Below, one piece after another: positions 1 to 7,633 of a stretch of 64,000 nt of DNA (the first letter of the stretch is position 1; every line of letters starts with the position of its first letter). This stretch comes from Ramlibacter henchirensis (lineage in GTDB: Bacteria; Pseudomonadota; Gammaproteobacteria; Burkholderiales; Burkholderiaceae_C): contig NZ_SMLM01000001.1 of assembly GCF_004682015.1 (NCBI RefSeq), forward strand, positions 558,001 through 622,000, read 5' to 3'. Under the pieces are notes generated by a model. It ran no database searches and was not told where the DNA came from. It worked only from the letters and a program-made list of their open reading frames with translations. The translations under genes were made by a program, and so were the position numbers.

Positions 1-1
1 C

Positions 2-190
2 CGGGTCAGGCTCGACGGCAAGCCGCCCGGGTCGGCGCACGGCGCGGACATCGATGCTCAGGGCCGCGGCGTGCTCGCCGAGCACAGGCTTCACCAACTG
101 GTCCGGCAGCCTCAACCGGTCGGCGACCGCTTGTTCGAAATCGAATTCGAAGACGAGGGAGTCGAGGTCTACGCCTTCACGTTCGGTTGA
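2..190 (+). CDS. DipZ-like thioredoxin-family protein, C-terminal fragment
   Basis: The window opens inside this gene; only the last 62 codons are present, ending at TGA 188-190. The visible residues include LDGKPPGSAHG, then HQLVRQPQPVGDR, FEIEFEDEGVE and the closing AFTFG. From memory this matches the C-terminal beta-sandwich extension of DipZ/redoxin-type thioredoxin proteins, which assist thiol-disulfide chemistry or cytochrome c maturation outside the cytoplasm. The thioredoxin fold itself would lie upstream of the window. It runs in the same direction as the dehydrogenase at 331, from which 140 bases separate it. The family call rests on recognising the tail, so the exact role is uncertain. 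Confidence 0.6.
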   Translation, partial: RVRLDGKPPGSAHGADIDAQGRGVLAEHRLHQLVRQPQPVGDRLFEIEFEDEGVEVYAFTFG

Positions 191-330
191 GAGGACGGAC
201 TTCGCGCCGCATCTCAACCGTGTCCGCGCCGCTTCCGCTTCAGACGAACGCAGCGGCAAATGGCGCAGTTGCGTGATCCCCAACGCGTTATCAAAATGAC
301 CTCGCCTGATCGGGCGACAAGGAGACGAAC

Positions 331-1560
331 ATGGCGATGAAGAAATTCCGTACTTGCATCGCGCTTGCGATGCTTTGCTCCGCGGGCTTTCCGGCCCTGT
401 CCCAGCCGACGCCCGGCGCACCGTCGCCGGTGCCCCCGCCGGCGGAAGAACCGGGATGGGCGAAGGGCCGGCCGAAGAGCGACGCCGCGATGAAGATGGC
501 GCCCGTCCCCGCATTCCCGATCCCCACCGCTCCGGACAAGCTGCCTACAGCCAGGTTCAAGCTTCCGCCCGGCTTCAAGGCCGAGACCTGGGCATCGGGC
601 ATTCTCGATGCGCGCGCGCTGCGCCAGGGCGACAAGGGCAACATCTTCGTGAGTTCGCTGTTCGTGGCGAACAAGGTCTACGTCGTCCCCGAGAAGGGCG
701 AGCGCAAGGCCAAGGTCCTGATCGACAACCTGCCCCTTGCCACCGGCATCGCCTTCCACAAGGGCAGCCTGTACGTGGGAACGAACACGAAGATCCTGCG
801 ATACGACAACATCGAGGACAACCTCGACAAGCCCGGCGAGCCCAAGGTCCTCAACGACAAGCTGCCAGGCGGCACCGACCACAGCTGGAAGTACTTCCGC
901 ATCAAGGACGACAAGCTGTACTACAACATCGGCGCGCCCTGCAACATCTGCGACCCCGGCGAGTACGCCAAGATCTATCGCATGAACCTGGACGGCAGCA
1001 ACATCGAGACGGTGGCCGCGGGCGTGCGCAACACCGTGGGCTTCGACTTCGATCCCAAGACGGGCGAGCTCTGGTTCACCGACAACGGCCGCGACTGGTT
1101 CAGCGAGGAACTGCCCCACGACGAGCTCAATCGAGTCACCAAGATGGGCCAGCACTTCGGCTATCCGTTCTGCCACCAGGGCAACATCCCGGATCCCGAG
1201 TTCGGGTGGGGCAAGTCGTGCAACGACTTCGTGAAGCCCGCTGCGCTGCTGGGCCCGCATGCCGGCTCGCTGGGAATGACGTTCTATCGCGGCAAGATGT
1301 TCCCGGCCAAGTACCAGGGAGCGATCTTCATCGCGCGCCATGGTCCCTGGAACCGCACCCAGAAGTACGCCGACATCCTGGTCGCGCGGCCCGACGGGAA
1401 GGGCGGCGCGAAGCTCGAGACGTTCATGACCGGCTTCGTCGAGAACAACAACTACCTGGGCCGCCCGGTGGACTTCCTGGTGCTCAAGGACGGCTCGCTG
1501 CTGGTCAGCGACGACCACGCCGGCGCCATCTACCGCATCAGCTACACCGGCGGCAAATGA
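331..1560 (+). CDS. PQQ-dependent sugar (sorbosone-type) dehydrogenase, exported
   Basis: A 409-residue beta-propeller dehydrogenase of the L-sorbosone/soluble glucose dehydrogenase superfamily, expected to oxidise an aldose or similar alcohol in the periplasm using PQQ. Residues 1-25 form a Sec signal peptide (MAMKKFRT, hydrophobic core, cut near ALSQ). Family-like segments include FTDNGRDW, GPHAGSLGMTFYRG and ARHGPWNRTQKY in the second half. The start is supported by AAGGAGACGAAC just before the ATG. Its stop overlaps the start of a di-haem cytochrome c (ATGA), so the cytochrome is the probable electron acceptor. The substrate cannot be read from the sequence. Confidence 0.85.
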   Translation: MAMKKFRTCIALAMLCSAGFPALSQPTPGAPSPVPPPAEEPGWAKGRPKSDAAMKMAPVPAFPIPTAPDKLPTARFKLPPGFKAETWASGILDARALRQGDKGNIFVSSLFVANKVYVVPEKGERKAKVLIDNLPLATGIAFHKGSLYVGTNTKILRYDNIEDNLDKPGEPKVLNDKLPGGTDHSWKYFRIKDDKLYYNIGAPCNICDPGEYAKIYRMNLDGSNIETVAAGVRNTVGFDFDPKTGELWFTDNGRDWFSEELPHDELNRVTKMGQHFGYPFCHQGNIPDPEFGWGKSCNDFVKPAALLGPHAGSLGMTFYRGKMFPAKYQGAIFIARHGPWNRTQKYADILVARPDGKGGAKLETFMTGFVENNNYLGRPVDFLVLKDGSLLVSDDHAGAIYRISYTGGK

Positions 1561-2246
1561 CCATGCGGCGCTGGGCTGCCGGCGCGGTGGCCTGCGTCTC
1601 GGCGCTGGCGGCGGCGGTGCCGCAACACGCCGGCGCGCAGGACAAGCCGCGCAAGAAGGACGCTGCGCCCGCCAGCAGCGCCCCTGCCGCAAAGAAACCG
1701 GAGGCGGTCGATTACGGGCAGCGCTTCGCCGCCCTGTGCGCCTCCTGCCATGGCGCGAACGGCCGCAGTGACATGGCGGGAACGCCGGTCCTGGCCGGGC
1801 AGCCTTCGCTCTATTCGATCACCCAGCTGTTCCTGTTCCGCGAAGGCCGCCGCAGCAACCAGCCCATGACAGCCGTGGCCAAGACCCTGTCGGATGACGA
1901 CATGCGCGGCTTCGCCGATTACATCGGGACCTTGCCGCCGGTGCCCGCGCCGGCCGCGGCCACGCCGCCCGATGCCGCGCGCATGGCCAGGGGGCGCTCG
2001 CTCGCGGAACAGCACAAGTGCCTGTTCTGCCACGGGCCCAACCTGGACGGCGGCCAGCAGGTGCCCCGCATCGCGGGGCAAAAGGAGGAGTACCTGCAGG
2101 AGAGCTTGCGGGGGTTCAAGTCGGGCACCCGCGCCGCCTACACACAGGCGATGGTGTCGGCAGTCAGCCAGGTCTCCGTGGAGGACCTGGACACGCTGGC
2201 GTACTACGCGGCCCGGTTTCCCGGCGGGCCGGCAGGCGCCAAATAG
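1557..2246 (+). CDS. Di-haem cytochrome c (c4-like), periplasmic electron acceptor
   Basis: A 229-residue secreted cytochrome with an N-terminal signal peptide (cut near AGAQ) and two haem-binding motifs, CASCH at 61-65 and CLFCH at 155-159. Each half carries a later Met that could be the axial ligand (NQPMTAV; YTQAMVSAV). This two-domain layout is that of cytochrome c4. The ATG at 1557 overlaps the stop of the sugar dehydrogenase by four bases; a second in-frame ATG lies at 1563. The translational coupling implies it takes electrons from that dehydrogenase and passes them to the respiratory chain. Residues 30-50 are a Lys/Ala/Pro-rich linker. Confidence 0.88.
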   Translation: MTMRRWAAGAVACVSALAAAVPQHAGAQDKPRKKDAAPASSAPAAKKPEAVDYGQRFAALCASCHGANGRSDMAGTPVLAGQPSLYSITQLFLFREGRRSNQPMTAVAKTLSDDDMRGFADYIGTLPPVPAPAAATPPDAARMARGRSLAEQHKCLFCHGPNLDGGQQVPRIAGQKEEYLQESLRGFKSGTRAAYTQAMVSAVSQVSVEDLDTLAYYAARFPGGPAGAK

Positions 2247-2299
2247 CCGGCTAAGCCTCCTGCGTTGCTGCGCCATTCAGGGCGCGTCCGGAAACGCGC

Positions 2300-2434
2300 T
2301 CAGGTCACGACGACGGTCGCCACCACGGCCCAGAAGGCGATACATGCGAGGACTGCAACTCCCCAGGCAGCGCGGGGATGTCTCGCGACCATCTTGAGAA
2401 GCTCGCCCCTCGAGAAAGAGAGTTGATGCCACAT
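2300..2434 (-). CDS. Possible small single-pass membrane protein
   Basis: A 44-codon frame reading MWHQLSFSRGELLKMV and ending in one hydrophobic segment (AWGVAVLACIAFWAVVATVV) that runs almost to the stop. A cytoplasmic N-terminus of about 22 residues with basic residues before the helix fits a small inner-membrane protein. There is no clear ribosome-binding site before the ATG, and I know no family for it. An in-frame extension upstream is open but looks non-coding. It may be chance: the support is only the helix and its positive flank. Confidence 0.3.
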   Translation of the reverse strand: MWHQLSFSRGELLKMVARHPRAAWGVAVLACIAFWAVVATVVVT

Positions 2435-2550
2435 CCCGGAACACTGGCAGACCCGCCGGTGAACCACGTTTCGATCAGTGCGCATTTGTAAGCTGTGCGC
2501 ACGGGCCTGCCGTGCCTCGATCGCTCGGACCAACCCCGCGGGAGCTCCGC

Positions 2551-2586
2551 AAAGAGAAAAGCCCCTGACCCGCAGGCCAGAGGCTT
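2551..2586 (-). terminator. Rho-independent terminator of the leftward operon
   Basis: Read on the minus strand, AAGCCTCTG (2586-2578) pairs with CAGGGGCTT (2567-2559), with one G-U pair and a 10-base loop, followed by a pyrimidine run TTCTCTTT. It lies about 220 bases past the end of the Bug gene at 2807, so it probably ends the operon transcribed from 8614. Confidence 0.6.
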
Positions 2587-2653
2587 GACTCATCCCTCGT
2601 ACTCCGCCGCAGCCGAGGCACCGGCTGGCCCCTCGTCTCGGTCTTCAACCATG

Positions 2654-2691
2654 TCCTACCTGTGTAGGTCTGTGCCGACCCGGATGTAGGA
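2654..2691. repeat. Nested inverted repeats (CCTAC/GTAGG)
   Basis: TCCTAC at 2654-2659 can pair with GTAGGA at 2686-2691, enclosing GGTC/GACC around TGTGCC. The same CCTAC can instead pair with GTAGG at 2664-2668 across CTGT. The two hairpins exclude each other. No gene is obviously controlled; it lies between the end of the leftward operon and its terminator. Confidence 0.35.
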
Positions 2692-2806
2692 AGTCTCCTC
2701 GCAAGCTGCTCGTCCATGCCCGTAACAAGCGCGCGAAGCTGTAAGGGAGCGTGCAACGAACGTGGGCCTCCGCAGCTGCCAAGAGGCCGACGAGCTCCTC
2801 CCCCGC

Positions 2807-3787
2807 CTACTCCTTCTGAAAGTTGATCGCGGCCAGCGCCTTCTCCCACAGCTGGTACGACTCGCGGATGGCCCCGGCGAACTCCTGCGGGCCCAGCCAC
2901 TTGGCCTCCACACCGCCGGTGCGAAAGTCGTCGCGAACCTTGGGTGTTGCGAGCGCCTGGCCGATCGCCTCGCTGAGGCGGGTGGTCACCTTCGGGTCCA
3001 TCCCGGCGGGGCCGACGAAGCCGATCCAGCTTTCGATGTCGATGCCCGCGATGCCCTGCTCGCCCATGGTGGGCAGGTCCGGAAACAGTGAGCTGCGCCT
3101 CGGTGCGACCGCGCCAAGCATCCTGATCTCGCCGGACTTGACCAGCGCGACCGCGGCGGAGGAGGAGGCGAACTGCAGGTGCACGCGTCCGGCGATGAAG
3201 TCCTTGGCCACGTCGTTGGCGCCCTTGTAGGGCACGTGGACCATCTCGATGCCGGCGTGCTTCGAGAACACCTGGCCGAAGATGTGGGCCGGGGTGCCGA
3301 CGCCTTGCGAGACGTAGTTCAGCTTGCCCGGATTGGCTTTCGCGTACGCCACCAGTTCACGCACGTTGTTCGCCGGCACCGACTTGTGCACGACCAGCAC
3401 CAGCGGGCCGAGTGCGCCTTGCGCCACCGGCGTGAAGTCCTTGAAGGTGTCGTACTTGACGCTCGCCAGCGTGTGCGGCAGTTGCGACAGGGTGGAGGCG
3501 GGCGTGTACAGCAGCGTGTGCCCGTCGGGGAGCGCCCTGGCGACCTCGGTGGCGGCCAGCATGGTGCCCGCGCCGGGCCGGTTCTCGACGATCACCGGCA
3601 CGCCCAGCAGCGGCGAAAGGTACTGCGCCACGAGACGTGCCTGCAGGTCGGTGCCGCCGCCGGCCGGGAAGCCGACCACCAGCTTCACCGGCTTGTTGGC
3701 GACGGGGAAATCGGCCGCCGCCGCGCCGAACGTGAAGGGAAGCAGCGCCAGTCCGAGCAGCGCCGCGAGTGCCTGTCGCTTGATCAT
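2807..3787 (-). CDS. Bug-family (TctC-type) periplasmic solute-binding protein
   Basis: A 326-residue tripartite tricarboxylate transporter receptor. Residues 1-26 are a signal peptide (MIKRQALAALLG, cut after AAA). Hallmarks follow: KLVVGFPAGGGTD near the start, VENRPGAG near residue 70, and VPYKGAND near residue 180. Bug proteins bind carboxylates or amides in the periplasm. No TctA/TctB membrane partner is in this window, so it is an orphan receptor or sensor. The ATG has AAGGAGACAAGGCA before it, and its first bases overlap the stop of the flavoprotein upstream (ATGA). It is the last gene of the operon starting at 8614. Confidence 0.9.
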   Translation of the reverse strand: MIKRQALAALLGLALLPFTFGAAAADFPVANKPVKLVVGFPAGGGTDLQARLVAQYLSPLLGVPVIVENRPGAGTMLAATEVARALPDGHTLLYTPASTLSQLPHTLASVKYDTFKDFTPVAQGALGPLVLVVHKSVPANNVRELVAYAKANPGKLNYVSQGVGTPAHIFGQVFSKHAGIEMVHVPYKGANDVAKDFIAGRVHLQFASSSAAVALVKSGEIRMLGAVAPRRSSLFPDLPTMGEQGIAGIDIESWIGFVGPAGMDPKVTTRLSEAIGQALATPKVRDDFRTGGVEAKWLGPQEFAGAIRESYQLWEKALAAINFQKE

Positions 3788-4722
3788 TGCCTTGTCTCCT
3801 TGTCGAGTGTGGTTTCGCTCAGATAGCGGAAGGCCGCCTGTGCCGCCGAGCGGCCTTCTTCCACCGCGGCCGCCAGCAGGTAGGGCACGCCGGAGCGGAT
3901 GTCCCCGGCGGCGAAGATGCCCGCCACCGAGGTGCCGAAGCTTGTGTCGGTGACGATCCGGCCGTCCGCGTCGAGCCGGAGCGCGCCACCGAGGAATTCC
4001 GTTTCCGCTTGCAGTCCTGCATAGACGAACACGCCGCCGGCCTCGACCTCGCGTACGCTGCCCGAGCGGTCGCGCAGCATGACCCCGGCGACGGTGTCCT
4101 CGCCCACGATCCCGACGACCTCGGTCTCGGCCTGGAGCGCGATGCGCGGCTGCGCGGCCACCGCCTCTCGCAGGGCCGTCTGGGCATGCGGTTGCTTCTC
4201 GCGGAACACCACCAGCACGTCGCGAACGTGCTGGGCCAGCACCAGGGCCTCGCCGAAGGCGGAATCCCCACCGCCGACCACGCACACCGGCTGGCCGCGG
4301 AACAGCGGCCCATCGCAGGAAGCGCAATGCGAGACGCCGCGGCCGGCAAGCCGGTCCTCGCCCGGCACTCCCAGCGCTCGGCGCCGCGAGCCCGCCGCCA
4401 CCAGCACGGCACGCGCGGCGATGTCCTGGCCCTCGCAGTGCAGGACGTGGCCGGAAGCGCCGCTCGAATAGCCTTGCACCGTGTCGAGCATGAACTGCGC
4501 ACCGGCCGCCTCGGCGCGCTCCTGCAGGTCCGGGCCGAGCTCGAAACCCGAGATGCCCGCAGGAAAGCCCGGCATGTTGTCGATGCGCTCGACGTTCATC
4601 ACCTGGCCGCCGGCGCCCATGCGTTCGATCACGAGCACCCGCAGACCCAGGCGCGCCGCCTCGGCGGCGGCCGTCAGGCCGGCCACGCCGGCGCCGATGA
4701 TGGCCAGATCGGTCTCAGGCAT
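3784..4722 (-). CDS. Thioredoxin-reductase-like FAD/NAD(P) oxidoreductase
   Basis: A 312-residue low-molecular-weight thioredoxin reductase homologue. The FAD-binding GAGVAG sits at residues 10-15, the redox-active pair is CASC at 133-136 followed by DGPLF, and a second dinucleotide fold begins at VCVVGGGDSAFGEA. The C-terminal GIFAAGDI is the usual flavin-contacting motif. Classical TrxB has CATC, so this CASC form may have another partner. It lies 9 bases downstream of the UGSC-family gene and overlaps the next Bug gene, so it probably supplies electrons to a thiol partner encoded here, most simply the UGSC protein. That pairing is inference. Confidence 0.85.
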   Translation of the reverse strand: MPETDLAIIGAGVAGLTAAAEAARLGLRVLVIERMGAGGQVMNVERIDNMPGFPAGISGFELGPDLQERAEAAGAQFMLDTVQGYSSGASGHVLHCEGQDIAARAVLVAAGSRRRALGVPGEDRLAGRGVSHCASCDGPLFRGQPVCVVGGGDSAFGEALVLAQHVRDVLVVFREKQPHAQTALREAVAAQPRIALQAETEVVGIVGEDTVAGVMLRDRSGSVREVEAGGVFVYAGLQAETEFLGGALRLDADGRIVTDTSFGTSVAGIFAAGDIRSGVPYLLAAAVEEGRSAAQAAFRYLSETTLDKETRQ

Positions 4723-4731
4723 CGCCCGGCC

Positions 4732-6399
4732 TCAGCGCCACTCGTCGACCGAGACTGTCGCCTTGTGGTGCGCGCCCATGATCTGCCAGTAGCCGTTGGC
4801 TTCGCCGCCGGTCACGACCACGTTGATGTCCTTTTCCTCGAACATGCGCACCGGCGTATCCGCCGAAACGCCGACGTACTTCGCCTTCGGCGACTCGGAA
4901 GGCCCGAAAGTCGCGCGCGAGTAGATGTAGTTCTGCACCAGCTGCAGGTCCCAGTAGCGGCCGGCCGGCATCTCCGCCGTCTCGTGCAGCCACCGGATCA
5001 GCTTCTGCTTGGTGTCGAAGCCGCCGCGCTCCACGAACTGGCGCGCCGTGATCGGATCGAGCACCAGCACGGGCGCGGTGATCGCATCGGTGCCCAGCAG
5101 CATGTCCTTCACGTGCTCGCGCCAGTGGTCCTTGCGCAGCCCCAGGTTGAACGTGGTCGAGCGGCATCCATGGAACACGGTGACGGTGCTGGCGTCGCGA
5201 GAGAAGCCCTTCTGCACGTGCAGCGGCTCCCACGGCGAACGCTCCTCGTTCTCGGCGAAGGTGATGCCGTTGTACGTGTAGTTGCTGCCGATCGAACCCA
5301 TGAAGGTTTCGCCCGGAACCGAGCCCCCCTGGAGGTTCTGCGACAGCAGCGAGTACGCCCGCCCGATCGTGGCATTGGCGTGGTTGTAGGGCCCCATCGC
5401 ACCGATGCCGAAGTTCATGCCGGTCTCATGCCGGATCGGGCCGTTCACCACCGTCATCGTGGAGGCCGAGCTCGACGTGCTGCCGCGGGCGCTGATGCCG
5501 GTGGACGCCAGCGCGAGGATGATCGGGAAGTATTCGGGTTTCGCTCCCGCCATCACCGCGTTGACGGCGACCTTCTCCACCGTGTACTCCCAGAGCCCGC
5601 GGTTCGGGGTCGGCTGCATGCGGCCGACCACCTCGTCCGGCCTGCGGCTGGTGCCCTTCAGCATGGCGGCCACGCGCTCTTCGGTGGGCAGCACGATCGG
5701 AAGGAAGTCGGTCCAGCGGTTGCGCTCGAACAGCGCGCGCAGGTTGTCCTCGGTGTCGGGCTCCTCCAGCCGCGGCGTGCTGCGCGCGTAGGGTTCGTCG
5801 CCGGCTGCATTGGCGGCGAGCCCCTGGGTCAGCCCCTCGACGATGGCCTGCATCACCGGCTTGCCGCTGTGTGGATCGAGCCCCTCAACGTAGGCGCGCA
5901 GTTCCTCCGGGCTCTTGCCCATGACCGGCTGCGGCACGAACACGGTGGGCGCCTGGGGCAGCCCGCCCATGCGGGTGACCGACTGGGCGACCTTCACGAA
6001 CTTGTCCGTATGCAGGGCCACCGTGGGCACTCCGTACTGTGACTCCAGCGTGATCGCGTGCGTGGAAACCGCGGGCGAGCACGTGCTGCAATGGCCGACG
6101 CCGATGATCGCGGCATGGCCGCGGCTCCTGATCTCGTTCCAGAGGTCGGGGTCGTCCTTGCCGTAGTAGCTCGCCATCTGGCGCAGCTCGGTGCGCACGC
6201 CCGGCATCCTGGCTGCGAACCACGCCTGCACCTGCTTGAGCAGTTCCACCGAATCGTCGAACTTGCTGTCGATCAGGTAGATCGTCTTGCCGTCCAGGCT
6301 GGACAAGCGCGGCGCCGGCTGCTTGCGGCTGATCTTCGGCGGATAGCCCACGGGGTTGTGCACCGTGAGCATCGGTGCGGTCTTGACGGTGGTCAGCAT
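4732..6399 (-). CDS. UGSC-family (seleno)protein homologue, cysteine form
   Basis: A 555-residue protein. The N-terminal half has an alpha/beta segment ending in GVGHCSTCSPA, with C104-S-T-C107, the position occupied by the (Sec/Cys)-Gly-Ser-Cys redox motif in UGSC proteins. The C-terminal half carries stretches I associate with the same family: VEKVAVNAVMAGAKPEY, VVNGPIRHE, IGAMGPYNHANATIGRA, and the pair PLHVQKGF and STVTVFHG. No in-frame TGA is present, so both motif residues are ordinary cysteines. Function is unknown. The motif and the thioredoxin-reductase-like gene 9 bases downstream suggest thiol redox chemistry. The start at 6399 has AGAGGA about nine bases before the ATG; an upstream in-frame Met at 6426 lacks this. 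Confidence 0.75.
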   Translation of the reverse strand: MLTTVKTAPMLTVHNPVGYPPKISRKQPAPRLSSLDGKTIYLIDSKFDDSVELLKQVQAWFAARMPGVRTELRQMASYYGKDDPDLWNEIRSRGHAAIIGVGHCSTCSPAVSTHAITLESQYGVPTVALHTDKFVKVAQSVTRMGGLPQAPTVFVPQPVMGKSPEELRAYVEGLDPHSGKPVMQAIVEGLTQGLAANAAGDEPYARSTPRLEEPDTEDNLRALFERNRWTDFLPIVLPTEERVAAMLKGTSRRPDEVVGRMQPTPNRGLWEYTVEKVAVNAVMAGAKPEYFPIILALASTGISARGSTSSSASTMTVVNGPIRHETGMNFGIGAMGPYNHANATIGRAYSLLSQNLQGGSVPGETFMGSIGSNYTYNGITFAENEERSPWEPLHVQKGFSRDASTVTVFHGCRSTTFNLGLRKDHWREHVKDMLLGTDAITAPVLVLDPITARQFVERGGFDTKQKLIRWLHETAEMPAGRYWDLQLVQNYIYSRATFGPSESPKAKYVGVSADTPVRMFEEKDINVVVTGGEANGYWQIMGAHHKATVSVDEWR

Positions 6400-6465
6400 G
6401 GCAGGGTGTCCTCTGCAGGTTCGCAAATGTGGGTGATCATCGGCTCGGTTCGAACCGCGGCCGTG

Positions 6466-7575
6466 TCAGTGCGCCGCCCGGCTGGGAGCGCCGGCGCGCG
6501 CGCGTTGCATGGGTTCGAATTCGTGCACCTTCTCGGGCCGCAGCAGGCGGTAGGGCGGAGCGACCGAGCGGTCCTCGTCGACCAGCGTGATGCGATCGAT
6601 CTCCACGAGGTCCTCGGGCGTGAAGCGGACCTGCAGCGCCTTGACGTTGTCCACCAGGTGCTCCGGCCGGTCGGCGCCGGCGATGACCGTGAAAGTGGCG
6701 GGGCGCTGAAGCAGCCAGGCCAGCGACATCTGGGCCAGCGTCCAGCCCCGCTCCTGTGCGAACGCCTGCAGCTTCTCGGTGACGTCCCAGTTCCGCTCCG
6801 ACTGCCAGGCGGCGGTGTTCGGGTTCTTGTCCTGGCGCGATCCCGGCGCGATGGCGCCGCGCTTGTGGACGCCCGTGAGCATGCCGGCCGCCAGGGGGAA
6901 GTAGTGCGTCATGCCGATGCCGTACTTCACGCAAAAGGGTTCGAAGCGTTTCTCGATGTCCCGGTACAGCAGGTTGTAGTGGTCCTGCGCGGAGATGAAC
7001 CGGGCCCATCCCTGCCGCTCGGCGATGTGGTGCGCCTCGCAGAGTTCCCAGGCGAACATGTTGGAAGCGCCGATGTACCGGACCTTGCCCGCACGCACCA
7101 GGTCGTCCAGTGCGCGCAGCGTCTCGTCGATGGGCGTGCCGTGGTCGGGCCAGTGCAGCTGGTACAGGTCGATGTAGTCGGTCTGCAGCCGCCGCAGGCT
7201 GTCCTCGCACGCACGCACGACCGCCATGCGCGAGGCGCCGGTGTCGTTCGGCCCGTCGCCCATGCGGTTGCCAAACTTGGTCGCGGTGAGCGCCTGCGCG
7301 CGCTTGCCGCGCAGCGCCAGCCCCAGCGCCTCCTCGGACTTTCCGATGCCGTAGCTGTTGGCTGTGTCGAAGTAGTTGATGCCCAGGTCGAGCGCCTGGT
7401 CCACCACCCGCTGGACGCCGTCCTGCGGGACGTAGCCGCCGAACGGGAAACAGCCCACGCCGATCGCGGAGGCGACCAGGCCGGATCGGCCGACGTGCCG
7501 GTACTGCATGCCGTTGCCTTCCGTCCTGGGCGTCAGGCCGATGGCCGTGACGCGCTGCTGCAGGTTTTCGCTCAT
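6466..7575 (-). CDS. Aldo/keto reductase
   Basis: A 369-residue NADPH-dependent oxidoreductase of the voltage-gated-channel-beta/YajO-like aldo/keto reductase type. The usual tetrad is visible: Asp and Tyr in NYFDTANSYG, Lys in TATKFG and His in LYQLHWPDHG. The strand GASNMFAWEL and the cofactor segment FTVIAGADRPEHLVDN follow. It should reduce a carbonyl or oxidise an alcohol; the substrate is unknown. GGAGG lies eight bases before the ATG at 7575; a later Met (7509) begins the conserved barrel, so about 22 residues are an extra N-terminal tail. It is the second gene of the operon, 58 bases after the Bug gene. Confidence 0.85.
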   Translation of the reverse strand: MSENLQQRVTAIGLTPRTEGNGMQYRHVGRSGLVASAIGVGCFPFGGYVPQDGVQRVVDQALDLGINYFDTANSYGIGKSEEALGLALRGKRAQALTATKFGNRMGDGPNDTGASRMAVVRACEDSLRRLQTDYIDLYQLHWPDHGTPIDETLRALDDLVRAGKVRYIGASNMFAWELCEAHHIAERQGWARFISAQDHYNLLYRDIEKRFEPFCVKYGIGMTHYFPLAAGMLTGVHKRGAIAPGSRQDKNPNTAAWQSERNWDVTEKLQAFAQERGWTLAQMSLAWLLQRPATFTVIAGADRPEHLVDNVKALQVRFTPEDLVEIDRITLVDEDRSVAPPYRLLRPEKVHEFEPMQRARAGAPSRAAH

Positions 7576-7633
7576 TGGGAAACCTCCGTCCTGCGAACTG
7601 CGGTGCGAGCCCTTTCGGGCGGCCGGGCAGGGC

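Larger units (their letters stand above)
2247..2806. other. Intergenic region with a possible small ORF, a terminator and a hairpin
   Basis: This 560-base stretch separates the rightward cytochrome gene from the leftward operon ending at 2807. It contains a possible small membrane-protein frame (2300-2434, minus), a minus-strand terminator (2551-2586) and a hairpin region (2654-2691), each listed separately. I see no tRNA and no longer gene with family resemblance; the other open frames overlap one another and look like chance. Confidence 0.6.

Noticed and set aside
54..299. Short plus-strand frame at the left edge
   Set aside because: It overlaps the DipZ-like tail in another frame and has no family pattern.
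3787..6042. A 751-codon open frame on the plus strand opposite the flavoprotein and UGSC genes
   Set aside because: It lies antisense to two genes with clear family motifs and its product is Arg/His/Ala-rich with no fold; typical of shadows in very GC-rich DNA.
6079..6090. Selenocysteine in the UGSC protein
   Set aside because: Both motif positions are TGC; there is no in-frame TGA and no SECIS-like hairpin after it.
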